Assembly: GCA_044337515.1 (NCBI GenBank) | Contig: JBIINK010000003.1 | Span: 12,885 to 76,884 of the forward strand | Source: CAJBVG01 sp044337515 | GTDB taxonomy: Bacteria > Bacteroidota > Bacteroidia > Sphingobacteriales > Sphingobacteriaceae | Length of the DNA: 64,000 bases | Reading direction: 5' to 3' | Part shown: positions 24,693 to 34,743 of the stretch, piece after piece | Numbering within the stretch: the first letter of the stretch is position 1 | How the letters are laid out: each line of letters starts with the position of its first letter | Notes under the pieces: generated by a model | Told to the model about the DNA's origin: nothing | The model's input: only the letters and a program-made list of their open reading frames with translations | The model's database searches: none | Program-made: the position numbers and the translations under genes

Positions 24693-27010
24693 CTGTTATT
24701 CGATATACTACCACAATAATAATCATTTCCGCGGTTATCTTCCTTACCTCGTGCACAAGTACCAGAAAACTTTCTAAGAATGAAGCATTGGTACATAAAG
24801 TAAAAGTTGTAGGCGTAAAAGGGCTTGAGAAAGAAAATCTGGAAAACTATATTCGTCAGAAACCCAACAAGAAATTATTAGGCATAAGCTTTATCAAACC
24901 TAATTTAGGTGTGTATAATTTTTTGAAATGGAAACACGATAATCGAATTGTTCGTGGTTTAAGAAATACGTTTGGTGAGGCTCCTGTGGTTTATGATACT
25001 TCATTGGCAAATTTTTCTGCTCAGCAAATGCAATTGTATCTTTTCAATAAAGGATACTTTGATGCCATAACGAATGATTCTACCATAATCAAAAAGAAGA
25101 AAGCAAGAACATCCTATACAATTAATAAAGGAGAGGTATATACCATCCGTAATATCCAATTTGAAATTAAGGATACCATTTTGCGCTCAATCTATTTCAT
25201 GAACCTAAAAGATTCACGAATCGCCATTGATGAGCCATTTGATCAAGATAAAATTTCGGAAGAACGTGAACGTATTACAAAAGACATTAAAAACTTTGGA
25301 TATTATTTTTTCAATAGAGAGTATGTTCATTTTGATATTGATAGTAGTATACAAGGGAATAAAATCGACATCAAACTTGTTATTGAAAATCCTGATGGTA
25401 AAAAATCACATCAATCTTATACCATCAATAAGGTAAACGTAAACATTACGAGTGATGAAACATATCGATCATTTAGGAGTAAAAAAGATGAAAACACAGA
25501 TTACATCAACATATCCGATCCTAAAAAATTAATAAAACCTAAAATAATAAAACGCTTAATATTTTTAGAGCATGCCGAGCAATACCGAGATGACGATTTA
25601 GAGTTAACCTATAATCGTTTAGGTGATTTACGTGTATTTAAATTCGTAAATATTGACTTTACTGTGGATAGTGTCGATAGCACAAAACTGAATACTATAA
25701 TTTCATTATCGGCTGGTAAAAAACAAGGTGCACAAACAGAAATAGAAGGATATGCAGCATCGGCAAACTTAGGTTCATCAGCCAACTTCATCTATACGAA
25801 TAAAAACATTTTTAGAGGTGCTGAAATTTTTGAATTTAGAATTAAGGCAGGTATCGAAACGCAAGCTTTTATCGACCAAACTCAAAATACAAGTTTAATA
25901 TTTAACAGTAGAGAGTCCAACACCTCAGCTAGTATTACCTTTCCGGGCTTCTTGCTATTTCGTGAGAAAAAAAACTATGGAGTTTATGCTAGTCCTAAAA
26001 CTCGGATTGGAATAAACTACATCACCGAAAACAGACCAGAATATTTACGTCGTACTTTTCTGAGTTCCTTTACGTACGATTGGAAACAGAATCAATTTTT
26101 AACACATTCATTATCTCCACTAAGTGTCAATTTTGTACGATCAACTTTATCTACTGAAGCACTAGATTTATTAAATAGTATTGACAATCAATACATCAAA
26201 GAAAGTTTTGATCCACACATTACTTTAGGCTTATCGTATTCGCTTACCTATAGCAATCAAATTATCAATTTACGAAAGGATTATTATTTCTTACGTATTA
26301 ATTTAGAAGTAATGGGAACAGGACTTTACGCAAGTAGCTTATTATTGAATCAAGTTAAAAACAGTACTGGTAATTACGAATACTTCAACCTCCCCTACTA
26401 TAATTTTACTCGTCCGGAATTAGATGTTCGATATTTCAATTATGTTCACAACAAATCAATGTTAGTCTATCGATTTAATACTGGTGTTGGATTTGCTTAT
26501 TGGAATTCGAAAGTATTACCATTCGAGCGTCAATTTTTCACTGGAGGTTCCAACAGTATTCGTGCGTTTCGAGCAAGATCTATTGGCCCGGGTAAGTTCT
26601 CCGATTTAGCAGCATCGAGCTTAAACTTAGACCAAACTGGGGAGATGAAAATTGAAGCGAACATTGAATATCGATTTGACATATCAGATAATTTCTTGGG
26701 TTCTAAATTAAAAGGTGCTACTTTTTTAGATATGGGAAATGTGTGGACCATTTCAGCTGAAAATACCAATACAGAAGGGAAATTTAGCTGGGATACTTTT
26801 CATCAACAATTTGCTATTGGTACAGGATTCGGAATGCGGATGGATTATAGCTTTCTGCTGTTTCGTTTTGATGTGGGCTTAAAACTAAGAGACCCACGAT
26901 TCATTGGAGATGAACAGTGGGTCATTCAAAATATTTCTAATAGCACTTGGAAAACTGCTAATGACTATAACTTCTGGAATTTTAATTTTGGTATTGGTTA
27001 TCCATTCTAA
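24677..27010 (+). CDS. tamL: TamL-like lipoprotein of the BamA/TamA family
   Basis: This 777-residue Omp85 protein helps insert outer-membrane proteins. There is no usable ATG at the 5' end. GTG at 24677 or TTG at 24683 must start translation, giving a signal with lipobox LTSC (Cys26), the defining feature of Bacteroidota TamL. POTRA-like domains (about 35-360) precede a 16-strand-type barrel. The barrel carries the conserved FTGGSNSIRAFRARSIGPG segment and ends FNFGIGYPF with a C-terminal Phe. TamB normally pairs with this protein, yet no tamB is nearby in this window. The start overlaps the methyltransferase gene on the other strand. Confidence 0.87.
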   Translation: MILKSSVIRYTTTIIIISAVIFLTSCTSTRKLSKNEALVHKVKVVGVKGLEKENLENYIRQKPNKKLLGISFIKPNLGVYNFLKWKHDNRIVRGLRNTFGEAPVVYDTSLANFSAQQMQLYLFNKGYFDAITNDSTIIKKKKARTSYTINKGEVYTIRNIQFEIKDTILRSIYFMNLKDSRIAIDEPFDQDKISEERERITKDIKNFGYYFFNREYVHFDIDSSIQGNKIDIKLVIENPDGKKSHQSYTINKVNVNITSDETYRSFRSKKDENTDYINISDPKKLIKPKIIKRLIFLEHAEQYRDDDLELTYNRLGDLRVFKFVNIDFTVDSVDSTKLNTIISLSAGKKQGAQTEIEGYAASANLGSSANFIYTNKNIFRGAEIFEFRIKAGIETQAFIDQTQNTSLIFNSRESNTSASITFPGFLLFREKKNYGVYASPKTRIGINYITENRPEYLRRTFLSSFTYDWKQNQFLTHSLSPLSVNFVRSTLSTEALDLLNSIDNQYIKESFDPHITLGLSYSLTYSNQIINLRKDYYFLRINLEVMGTGLYASSLLLNQVKNSTGNYEYFNLPYYNFTRPELDVRYFNYVHNKSMLVYRFNTGVGFAYWNSKVLPFERQFFTGGSNSIRAFRARSIGPGKFSDLAASSLNLDQTGEMKIEANIEYRFDISDNFLGSKLKGATFLDMGNVWTISAENTNTEGKFSWDTFHQQFAIGTGFGMRMDYSFLLFRFDVGLKLRDPRFIGDEQWVIQNISNSTWKTANDYNFWNFNFGIGYPF

Positions 27011-27552
27011 ATCAAGTGCACGATAGTTTCTTTCAACAAATTAATGAAAGCACTTACATCCATCCCTTGCAGAATAAAGAATAAAACGAATCCGATAAGT
27101 AATAGCAAGAACAAAATTCTCTTAATAAACATCGCCATTACGATAAACAATATTGGAATAATAATGAGCATCCAAAAAGGAATTGGGATTGTCCATGAGT
27201 TTACCGAATAGTATAAATGACGAAGTGTTTCAGCATTTTTTTCATGCTTAATGTAAAAGATGTCCGACGACTGAAAGTTCTTACTTAAAGGAGCTTGGCC
27301 CTTTTTGAAGGTTACATTTTCGATGTATCCATTGATTACAAACGTATATATTCCTTCAATGTGCTCGTCAACAACATCATCATTAGTTACTGCTTGAATC
27401 ACATAACCATTAGCGTTATCTAATCTAAAATCACCGATAGGAAACATTTCAGATAGGCTAAAAGTGTACTCTCTTTGCTGCGAAACAGCATTAAAACAAT
27501 ATATTAGTGGTATAATTATTGTTAATATTACGCGATTCATTCGTCTATTCAT
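27007..27552 (-). CDS. Unknown exported protein with C-terminal membrane hairpin
   Basis: I do not recognise this 181-residue protein. It has a signal peptide (VILTIIIPLIYCFNAVSQ), an extracytoplasmic domain of about 110 residues, rich in strands (YTFSLSEMFPIGDFRLDNANGY, EGIYTFVINGYIENVTFKKG), and two hydrophobic helices (about 120-165) near the C-terminus. An alternative ATG lies four codons in. It converges on tamL with a 4-bp overlap of the two stop regions. The layout suggests an inner-membrane-anchored periplasmic domain. Confidence 0.6.
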   Translation of the reverse strand: MNRRMNRVILTIIIPLIYCFNAVSQQREYTFSLSEMFPIGDFRLDNANGYVIQAVTNDDVVDEHIEGIYTFVINGYIENVTFKKGQAPLSKNFQSSDIFYIKHEKNAETLRHLYYSVNSWTIPIPFWMLIIIPILFIVMAMFIKRILFLLLLIGFVLFFILQGMDVSAFINLLKETIVHLI

Positions 27553-27561
27553 ATCACAAAA

Positions 27562-29850
27562 ATGAAAAAAATACTGCTATCTACAAGTCTTTGTTTATTT
27601 ATTCTTTCCGCAAATGCTCAATATAAGTTCGAAACCTATAATAAAGGTATTGATACTATTAAGGTTATTGAAAACAACAAAACACTTCAATTGCCTTTCG
27701 CTGGTGGACAAGATGTGCCTCAATTTTCATCAGTAGATTTGAATCTTGATGGTAAAAAAGACATGGTCATTTTTGACCGTGAGGGTAGTAAAATAAGTCC
27801 ATATATTAACATAGGCTCCTTAAATAACATCAAATACGAATATGCACCTCAGTATATTAAGTATTTCCCAAAGATGTATGAATGGATGTACATGACAGAT
27901 TATAATGGCGATGGTAAAGAGGATCTTTTTACGGCTATCCCAGGAGGTTTTAGAGTATATAAAAATAAAAGTACTGTAAACGAACTAATCTTTGAAGACA
28001 CCTTCCCATTTGTGAATTGTGATTATACTTCATTAATTACTAGGTTATATATAGCAAGCAATGATTTTCCTGCAATTATTGATGTAGATGAAGATGGAGA
28101 TATTGATATATTAACATACTACCAAAGTATTGATTCATCTGGTGAGAGTATTTACTGGTACAAAAACATGAGTATGGAACGATATGCGAAACCCGACTCT
28201 ATGGATTTTGTTATCGGAAAATTTTGTTGGGGAAAATTTAGAGAATCATTTACCAATTGTCATATCAATTTAAATTACCCTGTAGGCATTTGCGGAACAA
28301 ACGGGAGATTTACTCCTAATGTTACTCCAGATGAGTTCATGGAAAGTCTAAACCAAAGAATCAACAGCACCAGTGATGGTTTACATGCTGGATCGACGAC
28401 AACAGTATTGGATGCAAACGGCGACGGTAAATATGACATGCTTATAGGTGATGTAACTTGTAATAATTTGTACTTAGTGGTTAATGGAACGGATAACCTC
28501 AATCCAATCATGACACAAACTATTTATCAATACCCACCGAATCACCCTATTAACATTGAGGTGTTTCCTGCAGCTTATATGATCGATGTAAATAATGATG
28601 GATTAAAAGATTTAGTTGCATCAACAAATATTTCGAATGCTACGATGAATCATAACCACGTTCAACTATTAACGAATAATGGCGCAACGAATATTAACCG
28701 ATTCGATTTTCAAACAGACGATTTTATGTTGTCTGAAATGATTGATGTGGCTGAAGGTTCCGCTCCAGCGTTTGTAGATTATAATGGTGATGGATTGTTG
28801 GATTTAGTAATTTCTAATTCAGGATATTTTCAAGGAGCTAGCGTTTATAAAACAGGATTAGCTTTGTATAAAAATATTGGTACAACAAGTTTAGCTAAGT
28901 TTGAATTACAAAGCAGAGATTGGTTAGGCTTTTCGACATTAAACATTGCAAACATGGCGCCGAGCTTTGGCGATATGGATGGAGATGGAGATCAAGATAT
29001 GGTATGTGGCTCAAATGATGGGACAGTACATTTCTTCAGAAACATTGCGAGTACAGGAGCTGAAATGAATTTACAATATGTTGCCAATTATTTTGGAACT
29101 ATTGATGTGGGAAATTTCTCTGCACCCTTTATTTATGATTTTGAAGGTGATGGTAAAAATGAAGTTATTGTTGGGGAGCGATTCGACAACATCAATGTAT
29201 TAAGCAATACAGGCGACCTTACTAATCCGAATTTCATTTTACTAACTGATTCATTATACAAAATCAACCTTAGGAAAATCTCAGCGTACCCAAGTGGTAG
29301 AGCACGCTTGAGTATCCAAAATTTACGCCCTAATGAAGCTCCATCTGTAATGATTAGCAACGCCAATGGGAAAATTTACAACATGGGGAAATTCAATGCG
29401 AATATGAGTACTCCTCTAACAAATCCAATCGATTCCTTAAATTTAGAATCAGGAATATTTAGTAATTCTAATGGCGGATTTTATTTTTCGATGGCGGATT
29501 TAAACAATGATCAAAAACCAGAATTAATTGCAGGCAACCCACAAGGTGGTGTAATTTTATATAGAAATACAAGTTTAAATGTAGGATTAGAGAACACCTA
29601 CAAGCCTTTAGATATAAGCATCTACCCTAACCCAGCTTCAGATAATATATTTATTAGAACTAACGATTCTGAAAAATTTAGTAAGGTACAATTATTGGAT
29701 TTGAATGGTAAAGTTGTTGTAGAAATCAACGAGGAAAACTCTTTCCAAAAAATAGATACGAAGAACTTACCTAGCGGGATGTACATCATTAGAGTGCTAG
29801 GAAGTCAATCGGTACACACCAGTAAGGTAATTGTAAATTCTAAATTCTAA
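27562..29850 (+). CDS. T9SS-secreted VCBS/FG-GAP repeat protein
   Basis: This 762-residue protein has a Sec signal (residues 1-19, ending NAQ). It carries repeated FG-GAP/VCBS calcium-loop motifs of the type DxDxDGxxD: DLNLDGKKDMVIFD, DYNGDGKEDLF, DVDEDGDIDIL, DANGDGKYDML, DYNGDGLLDLV, DMDGDGDQDMV and DLNNDQKPELI. They suggest a beta-propeller that binds Ca2+ and sits on the surface. The last 85 residues are a type A T9SS sorting domain (ISIYPNPASDNIFI, then GMYIIRV). The final codons (VNSKF and stop) are spelled by an AAATTCTAA repeat array that continues downstream. Function is unknown; adhesion is a common role for such proteins. Confidence 0.9.
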   Translation: MKKILLSTSLCLFILSANAQYKFETYNKGIDTIKVIENNKTLQLPFAGGQDVPQFSSVDLNLDGKKDMVIFDREGSKISPYINIGSLNNIKYEYAPQYIKYFPKMYEWMYMTDYNGDGKEDLFTAIPGGFRVYKNKSTVNELIFEDTFPFVNCDYTSLITRLYIASNDFPAIIDVDEDGDIDILTYYQSIDSSGESIYWYKNMSMERYAKPDSMDFVIGKFCWGKFRESFTNCHINLNYPVGICGTNGRFTPNVTPDEFMESLNQRINSTSDGLHAGSTTTVLDANGDGKYDMLIGDVTCNNLYLVVNGTDNLNPIMTQTIYQYPPNHPINIEVFPAAYMIDVNNDGLKDLVASTNISNATMNHNHVQLLTNNGATNINRFDFQTDDFMLSEMIDVAEGSAPAFVDYNGDGLLDLVISNSGYFQGASVYKTGLALYKNIGTTSLAKFELQSRDWLGFSTLNIANMAPSFGDMDGDGDQDMVCGSNDGTVHFFRNIASTGAEMNLQYVANYFGTIDVGNFSAPFIYDFEGDGKNEVIVGERFDNINVLSNTGDLTNPNFILLTDSLYKINLRKISAYPSGRARLSIQNLRPNEAPSVMISNANGKIYNMGKFNANMSTPLTNPIDSLNLESGIFSNSNGGFYFSMADLNNDQKPELIAGNPQGGVILYRNTSLNVGLENTYKPLDISIYPNPASDNIFIRTNDSEKFSKVQLLDLNGKVVVEINEENSFQKIDTKNLPSGMYIIRVLGSQSVHTSKVIVNSKF

Positions 29851-29907
29851 ATTCTAATTAAGAGTTACGAACTACGAGTTACGAGTATCGAGTATCGAAT
29901 TACGAGC
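29833..29907. repeat. AAATTCT x3 and TACGAGT-type array
   Basis: AAATTCT occurs three times in tandem from 29834, starting inside the last codons of the T9SS gene and supplying its TAA stop. TTACGAAC/TACGAGT/ATCGAGT units (7-8 bp) continue to 29907. AAATTCTAA words also fill 2271-2380, and TACGAG words lie at 23506-23544. Confidence 0.9.
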
Positions 29908-29930
29908 AATCCAACAAGAATCATACTAAT

Positions 29931-29966
29931 AAAAAAGCCCCGAAGCTCAATGAGCTCGGGGCTTCT
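29931..29966. terminator. Bidirectional terminator between two T9SS genes
   Basis: AAAAAAGCCCCGAAGCTC and GAGCTCGGGGCTTCT form a strong GC stem with one bulged base and an AAT loop, flanked by A- and T-rich runs. It serves the convergent genes ending at 29850 and 30005. Confidence 0.88.
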
Positions 29967-30004
29967 ATAAGAAACAAATTCTTTAGTATATAATGAATTT
30001 GGTA

Positions 30005-33000
30005 TTAGTTAGTTTTTACTACTCTGATTACTTTTCTTTCAGCACCTTGAGTTGCTTCTACCATGTAAACACCTGCAGCTAACGTTTCGCCAGCATTGTA
30101 TGTTTCATTAGCATTAGCATTAATGTTCTCTAGTACTAAACGACCAGTCATATCGAATATTCTAAACGTAACTGACTCCACATTCATAGTTTCTAACTTA
30201 AAGTTGAAATCTGCTTGAGTAGGGTTAGGGAATACTATTAAATTCAATAAACCTTCTTCTGCAACATTAGTAGTTGCTTCCGCAACTAATTCTCTACTTG
30301 ATGCAGCTACACAGCTATATGAATTCCAATAGATATTCTTACCATCACCTTTCACTGTATTTCCAACATATAAACCTGTCATATTTATTGTAGTACCAAC
30401 ATTGCTACTTCCATGGCAATCATCATCGTCGTCACCTTCGTTTTCAACTTTGATTTTACCATTTGGAATTAACACGTTAGCCACAACTGTAGTGTTTCCA
30501 CCTTTAACAGAGAATTTATCTTCATCACCTTCATTACATCCACTTGTTGAAGCGAAATAGAAAGTTACTTGATAATTATCTTGGTTTACAATTGCATTAC
30601 CTTCAACTCTAACTTTGTCTTTAATACGTACACTAGTATTTCCAGCAAATCTTAAACGAGTCATTGAAGTTGACTTACCTTTACCAACATATAAGTCTTC
30701 GATATTAACTACAGATGAAGTGAACTTCACAGTTGCACCTTCTTCGATAGTTACTTTTCTAAATAAAGAACCGTTAATAGTTGCATTTGCACCTTTCTTA
30801 ACTGTTAAATCTTTATAGTTAGAATTTAAAGTAACTGTAGTGTTTTTATTTACAGTGTAACTTGGTAAGTTATTTGTAGATCCTGTAAATGATTGCATAG
30901 TAGGTAAAGCAACAGTAGCAACACCAACAATTTTATTGGTAATTGTAACTGTACCTTTGATTTCGTATTTAGGAGCTTTTGTAAATGAACCAGCACCTAC
31001 AACAGTAACACCTTTTTCGAATTCAGCTTCACCAGTAGCTCTCATCACACCCACACTACCTGATTGAACATAGTTCTTACCTTCTAATTCTACTTCTTTG
31101 TAAGCTAAGATTGTATAGCTACTTGCTAAAGTTTGTTTTTGGTAATTGTATGAAGCTGGAGTTAAACTGTTACATCCATTAGCATCCGTTACATAAACAG
31201 TATAAATACCGTCTAAATCTGTTAAACCTAATGTAATGCTTTCTGTTGTTTCACCAGTACTCCAAGCGTATGAGTAAGGACCAGCATTTGTAGAAGCAGC
31301 AGTTAATGTTACTTCATTACAGAATGCATTTGCATTTGATGAAGATAAACTTGCTACTGGAGCTGGGTTGATAGTTACTGTAATTGAACTTGTTGAAGTA
31401 TTTTGCATTGCATCCATAACTGTCCAAGTAACTGTACTTGTACCTACTGCAAATACACCACTAGCATCTAACCCTGGAGCAAATCTAGAAGTAGCACCAG
31501 TAATGGTAGTAAATGTTGTAGTAACCGCACAATTATCTGTAGCAGTAATGTTTTGGATTGTATAAGTTCCATTAGACTCTTCACAGAACACTTGGTCTGT
31601 AGAAGCTGTAATAATAGGAGCTGTAACATCTTGTACTAATACAGTAACTTGTGTAGAAGAAGAATTTCCACTTCCATCAGTAACTGTAAATGTTAAATTG
31701 TTAACTCCAACATTTGTACAATCGAATGAAGTTTTACTTATATCTAAATTAGCGATAGAACAATTATCTGTACTTCCTAAGTTGAATTGAGAAGCTTGTA
31801 CAGTTGCACTACCGTTTGCATCTAATTGAACTACGATGTTTTGACCATTTGCTACTGGAGCAATTGCATCAACAACAGTTACTGTAGCCGCTGCGCTATC
31901 AGTGTTTCCAGCAGCATCAGTTGCATATAATGTAACTGCGTTTGGACCTAAATTAGCACAAGTGAAATTAGAATTTGATAATGTTAATGAAACAATACCT
32001 ACGTTATCAGATGAACCATTGTCGATAGCCGCAGCAGTAGTGCTTGCAGCACCATTCGCGTCTAAAGCAATAGTTACATTTTGAGCAACTACTGTAGGGT
32101 TTGTATTGTCAACTACAGTGATAGTAGCATTACAAGTACTAGTTAAACCTGCTGGATCTGCAGCTGTAAGAACTACTGCTGTAGTACCTAAAGCGTAAGG
32201 TCCTGCAGGAGCAACCGAGTAAGTAATAACATCACCATCTGGATCTGTTGAACCATTGTTGAATGCTGTTGCATCAGCATTCGCTGTTACACCTACTGCA
32301 TCAACAGTAAGGTTTTGACAAACTGCTACAGGAGCAGCATTACAATAAGAATTAGGGTCAGTTACAGTTACGTTAGCAACTTGAGTAGTTGTGTTACCAG
32401 AACCATCTGTTGCTGTAATTGAAACTGCAATCGTATTTCCAATGTCAGCACATGAGTACGAAGTTTGACCTACAAAGCTCAATGTAACATTAGAACAATT
32501 GTCGCTATAAGCATTTACTAAAGCAGCTAATGTAGTACTAGCAGATTCAGTTGCATCTAAAGCAACAGTTATATTATTTGTAACTAAAATTGGATTAACA
32601 TTATCTACAGAACCCACTACAATTGGAGCAGATGTTGCAGAACATCCAAATAAGTCGATTACACTTACTGTGTAAGTACCTATTGAATTAACTGTTAATG
32701 TTTGTTGTGTAGCATTAGCAATGTTTACACCATTCTTTTGCCATTGGTAGATACTAGATAAACTAGCAGTAATAGTTAAGTTTCCACTTGGTGGGCATAA
32801 TGATGCTGAACCTGTAGGGAAAGTAGAAATTGTTGGGTTATTATTTACAACAACATTTGTTGCAGCTGAAATACCTGAACAACCACCAGCATTAGTAACT
32901 GCTACTGTATAAGCACCAGAAACCGTTGCAATGTATTGTTGGTTAGTTTCACCAGCTAATAATACACCATTGTTATACCATTGGTAAGAATCACCAAGGT

Positions 33001-34735
33001 TAGCAGTCATAGGAATTGTTTGACCTTGACAAACTGTAGTTTGACCAGCAACAATAATTGCTGCAGGAGCTACTGTTACTACTGCGATACAAGTAGAAAT
33101 ATTACCTGCAATATCCGTAACTTTTAACGTTACTGTGTTTGCACCAATATCTGCACAAGTAAATGTTTTTGAAGCAGCATTGTCAATTTGAAGAGAACCT
33201 AATCCACAAGCATCACCAGATCCATTGTCGATCATAGCAGCAGTAACTACTGCAGTACCTGTTGGACTTAATGCTACTGTAATGTTTTTACAAACAGCAT
33301 TTGGAGCTAAATTATCTACTTGAGAACTTGTGTTTCTGTGGAAACGAATTGCACCACTACTTAAACCACTTGTAGCAATATCTGGAACAAAGTCACCATC
33401 TAAGTCACCAATTACGATACCACTTACTTCTGCCATAGCTGAAGAAGAGTAATCGAAACGTGCGCTAAATGTAACACTACCATTTGCTGCACTAGTATTT
33501 GGATATACAGAGAATGTATTTGAAGAAGTTGCTTTTGTAACGATATCTGCAAAACCATCACCATTAATATCACCCACTCCAATTCTGTAGTTACCATTAG
33601 GTGCTGGTAAGTTTACTGTAGCTGCGAAATTGATATCTCCAACAGTTGAAGTGTTTCTATAGATTGCTGTATTAGCCGGTGCATTGAAGTTACAAGTTGT
33701 AAAATCAATTTTACCATCCTTGTTAAAGTCAGCAATCATAGCACGGTAAGGATAGTTACCATTTGAAGCCCAGAATTCTGGAGTTTCAAATGCTGCTGTA
33801 ATTGCACCTGGAGTAGTATTGTTTCTCAATGAAACCGAACGATTTGCATTTCCTTGAGAAGCCATAATGTCTACTCTACCGTCACCATCAATATCAGCTA
33901 CTTGCATACCAGTACATGTTGTACCAACACTACCAACAGCCATTGGAGATCCGAATGAAATAACACCAGGGCCAGAAGATGTATTGAAAGTTACATACAT
34001 TTGACCTCCACTTTCTGAAACTACGTCAACTCTACCATCATTGTTAAAGTCACCACATGCAGTTTGGTATCCTGTAACACCTGCACTTACAACACCCGCA
34101 AAGTTAATGTTACCTGGACCAGTAGAAGTATTTCTAGCAATAGCACCTGGATACATTAAATCTCTTTTACCATCACCGTCAAAATCGGCAGTAGCAATAC
34201 TAGATCCACCAAAACCAAAGTTTTGACCAACAAAACTTAAAGTACCTGGTGTACTTGTGTTTCTAGCAACAGTGATACTACCATATGTCATTGTAATAAC
34301 ATCTGGCTTACCATCTAAGTCTAAATCTTGTGCCAACATATTGTAAGCACCTGTTATTCCAGTTAAGTTAAACGCTGTGTTTTGGTAAGTTGTAGCTGTA
34401 ACTGGTGTAGGACAAAAGATACCATTGAAGGCAACTGATGAATAACCAATTTTATTACAACCATTTTTCACAGCGATTGGTGCAGTGTTTGCTCCTGTTG
34501 GAACAGCAACAACTAAAGTACCAAATGAAGAAGAAATGATGTTTGCTTTTACAGAACCAAAATATACTTGGTTGTTTGCAGGAATTGCATCAAAGTTAGC
34601 ACCTGTAATAGTTACAGTACTACCGATAAATCCTGTGTTTGGCGTGAATGAATTCACGACTGGCGCATTACATACTTGAGCTTGCACTAAACTGCTAGCC
34701 AAGATCGCCACGAATAAAAATATAATTTTTCTCAT
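30005..34735 (-). CDS. Giant T9SS-secreted multidomain surface protein
   Basis: This 1576-residue protein starts with a Sec signal (1-19). An IPT/TIG domain comes next (VNSFTPNTGFIGSTVTITGANF), followed by VCBS-type propeller repeats (about 125-475). Several HYR/cadherin-like modules of about 80-90 residues follow (APNAVCKNITVALSPTGTAV, VVAQNVTIALDANGAASTT, VANGQNIVVQLDANGSAT), with two Ig-like segments in between. Residues about 1230-1480 are a beta-rich, low-complexity region reading like a stacked polymer (TVTLNSNYKDLTVKKGANATINGS) with an Asp cluster. A T9SS type A sorting domain ends it (LIVFPNPTQADFNF, GVYMVEA). It is probably an adhesin or matrix protein. The 160-residue gene 8 bp upstream is likely co-transcribed. 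Confidence 0.88.
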   Translation of the reverse strand: MRKIIFLFVAILASSLVQAQVCNAPVVNSFTPNTGFIGSTVTITGANFDAIPANNQVYFGSVKANIISSSFGTLVVAVPTGANTAPIAVKNGCNKIGYSSVAFNGIFCPTPVTATTYQNTAFNLTGITGAYNMLAQDLDLDGKPDVITMTYGSITVARNTSTPGTLSFVGQNFGFGGSSIATADFDGDGKRDLMYPGAIARNTSTGPGNINFAGVVSAGVTGYQTACGDFNNDGRVDVVSESGGQMYVTFNTSSGPGVISFGSPMAVGSVGTTCTGMQVADIDGDGRVDIMASQGNANRSVSLRNNTTPGAITAAFETPEFWASNGNYPYRAMIADFNKDGKIDFTTCNFNAPANTAIYRNTSTVGDINFAATVNLPAPNGNYRIGVGDINGDGFADIVTKATSSNTFSVYPNTSAANGSVTFSARFDYSSSAMAEVSGIVIGDLDGDFVPDIATSGLSSGAIRFHRNTSSQVDNLAPNAVCKNITVALSPTGTAVVTAAMIDNGSGDACGLGSLQIDNAASKTFTCADIGANTVTLKVTDIAGNISTCIAVVTVAPAAIIVAGQTTVCQGQTIPMTANLGDSYQWYNNGVLLAGETNQQYIATVSGAYTVAVTNAGGCSGISAATNVVVNNNPTISTFPTGSASLCPPSGNLTITASLSSIYQWQKNGVNIANATQQTLTVNSIGTYTVSVIDLFGCSATSAPIVVGSVDNVNPILVTNNITVALDATESASTTLAALVNAYSDNCSNVTLSFVGQTSYSCADIGNTIAVSITATDGSGNTTTQVANVTVTDPNSYCNAAPVAVCQNLTVDAVGVTANADATAFNNGSTDPDGDVITYSVAPAGPYALGTTAVVLTAADPAGLTSTCNATITVVDNTNPTVVAQNVTIALDANGAASTTAAAIDNGSSDNVGIVSLTLSNSNFTCANLGPNAVTLYATDAAGNTDSAAATVTVVDAIAPVANGQNIVVQLDANGSATVQASQFNLGSTDNCSIANLDISKTSFDCTNVGVNNLTFTVTDGSGNSSSTQVTVLVQDVTAPIITASTDQVFCEESNGTYTIQNITATDNCAVTTTFTTITGATSRFAPGLDASGVFAVGTSTVTWTVMDAMQNTSTSSITVTINPAPVASLSSSNANAFCNEVTLTAASTNAGPYSYAWSTGETTESITLGLTDLDGIYTVYVTDANGCNSLTPASYNYQKQTLASSYTILAYKEVELEGKNYVQSGSVGVMRATGEAEFEKGVTVVGAGSFTKAPKYEIKGTVTITNKIVGVATVALPTMQSFTGSTNNLPSYTVNKNTTVTLNSNYKDLTVKKGANATINGSLFRKVTIEEGATVKFTSSVVNIEDLYVGKGKSTSMTRLRFAGNTSVRIKDKVRVEGNAIVNQDNYQVTFYFASTSGCNEGDEDKFSVKGGNTTVVANVLIPNGKIKVENEGDDDDDCHGSSNVGTTINMTGLYVGNTVKGDGKNIYWNSYSCVAASSRELVAEATTNVAEEGLLNLIVFPNPTQADFNFKLETMNVESVTFRIFDMTGRLVLENINANANETYNAGETLAAGVYMVEATQGAERKVIRVVKTN

Positions 34736-34743
34736 AGTGCCGA

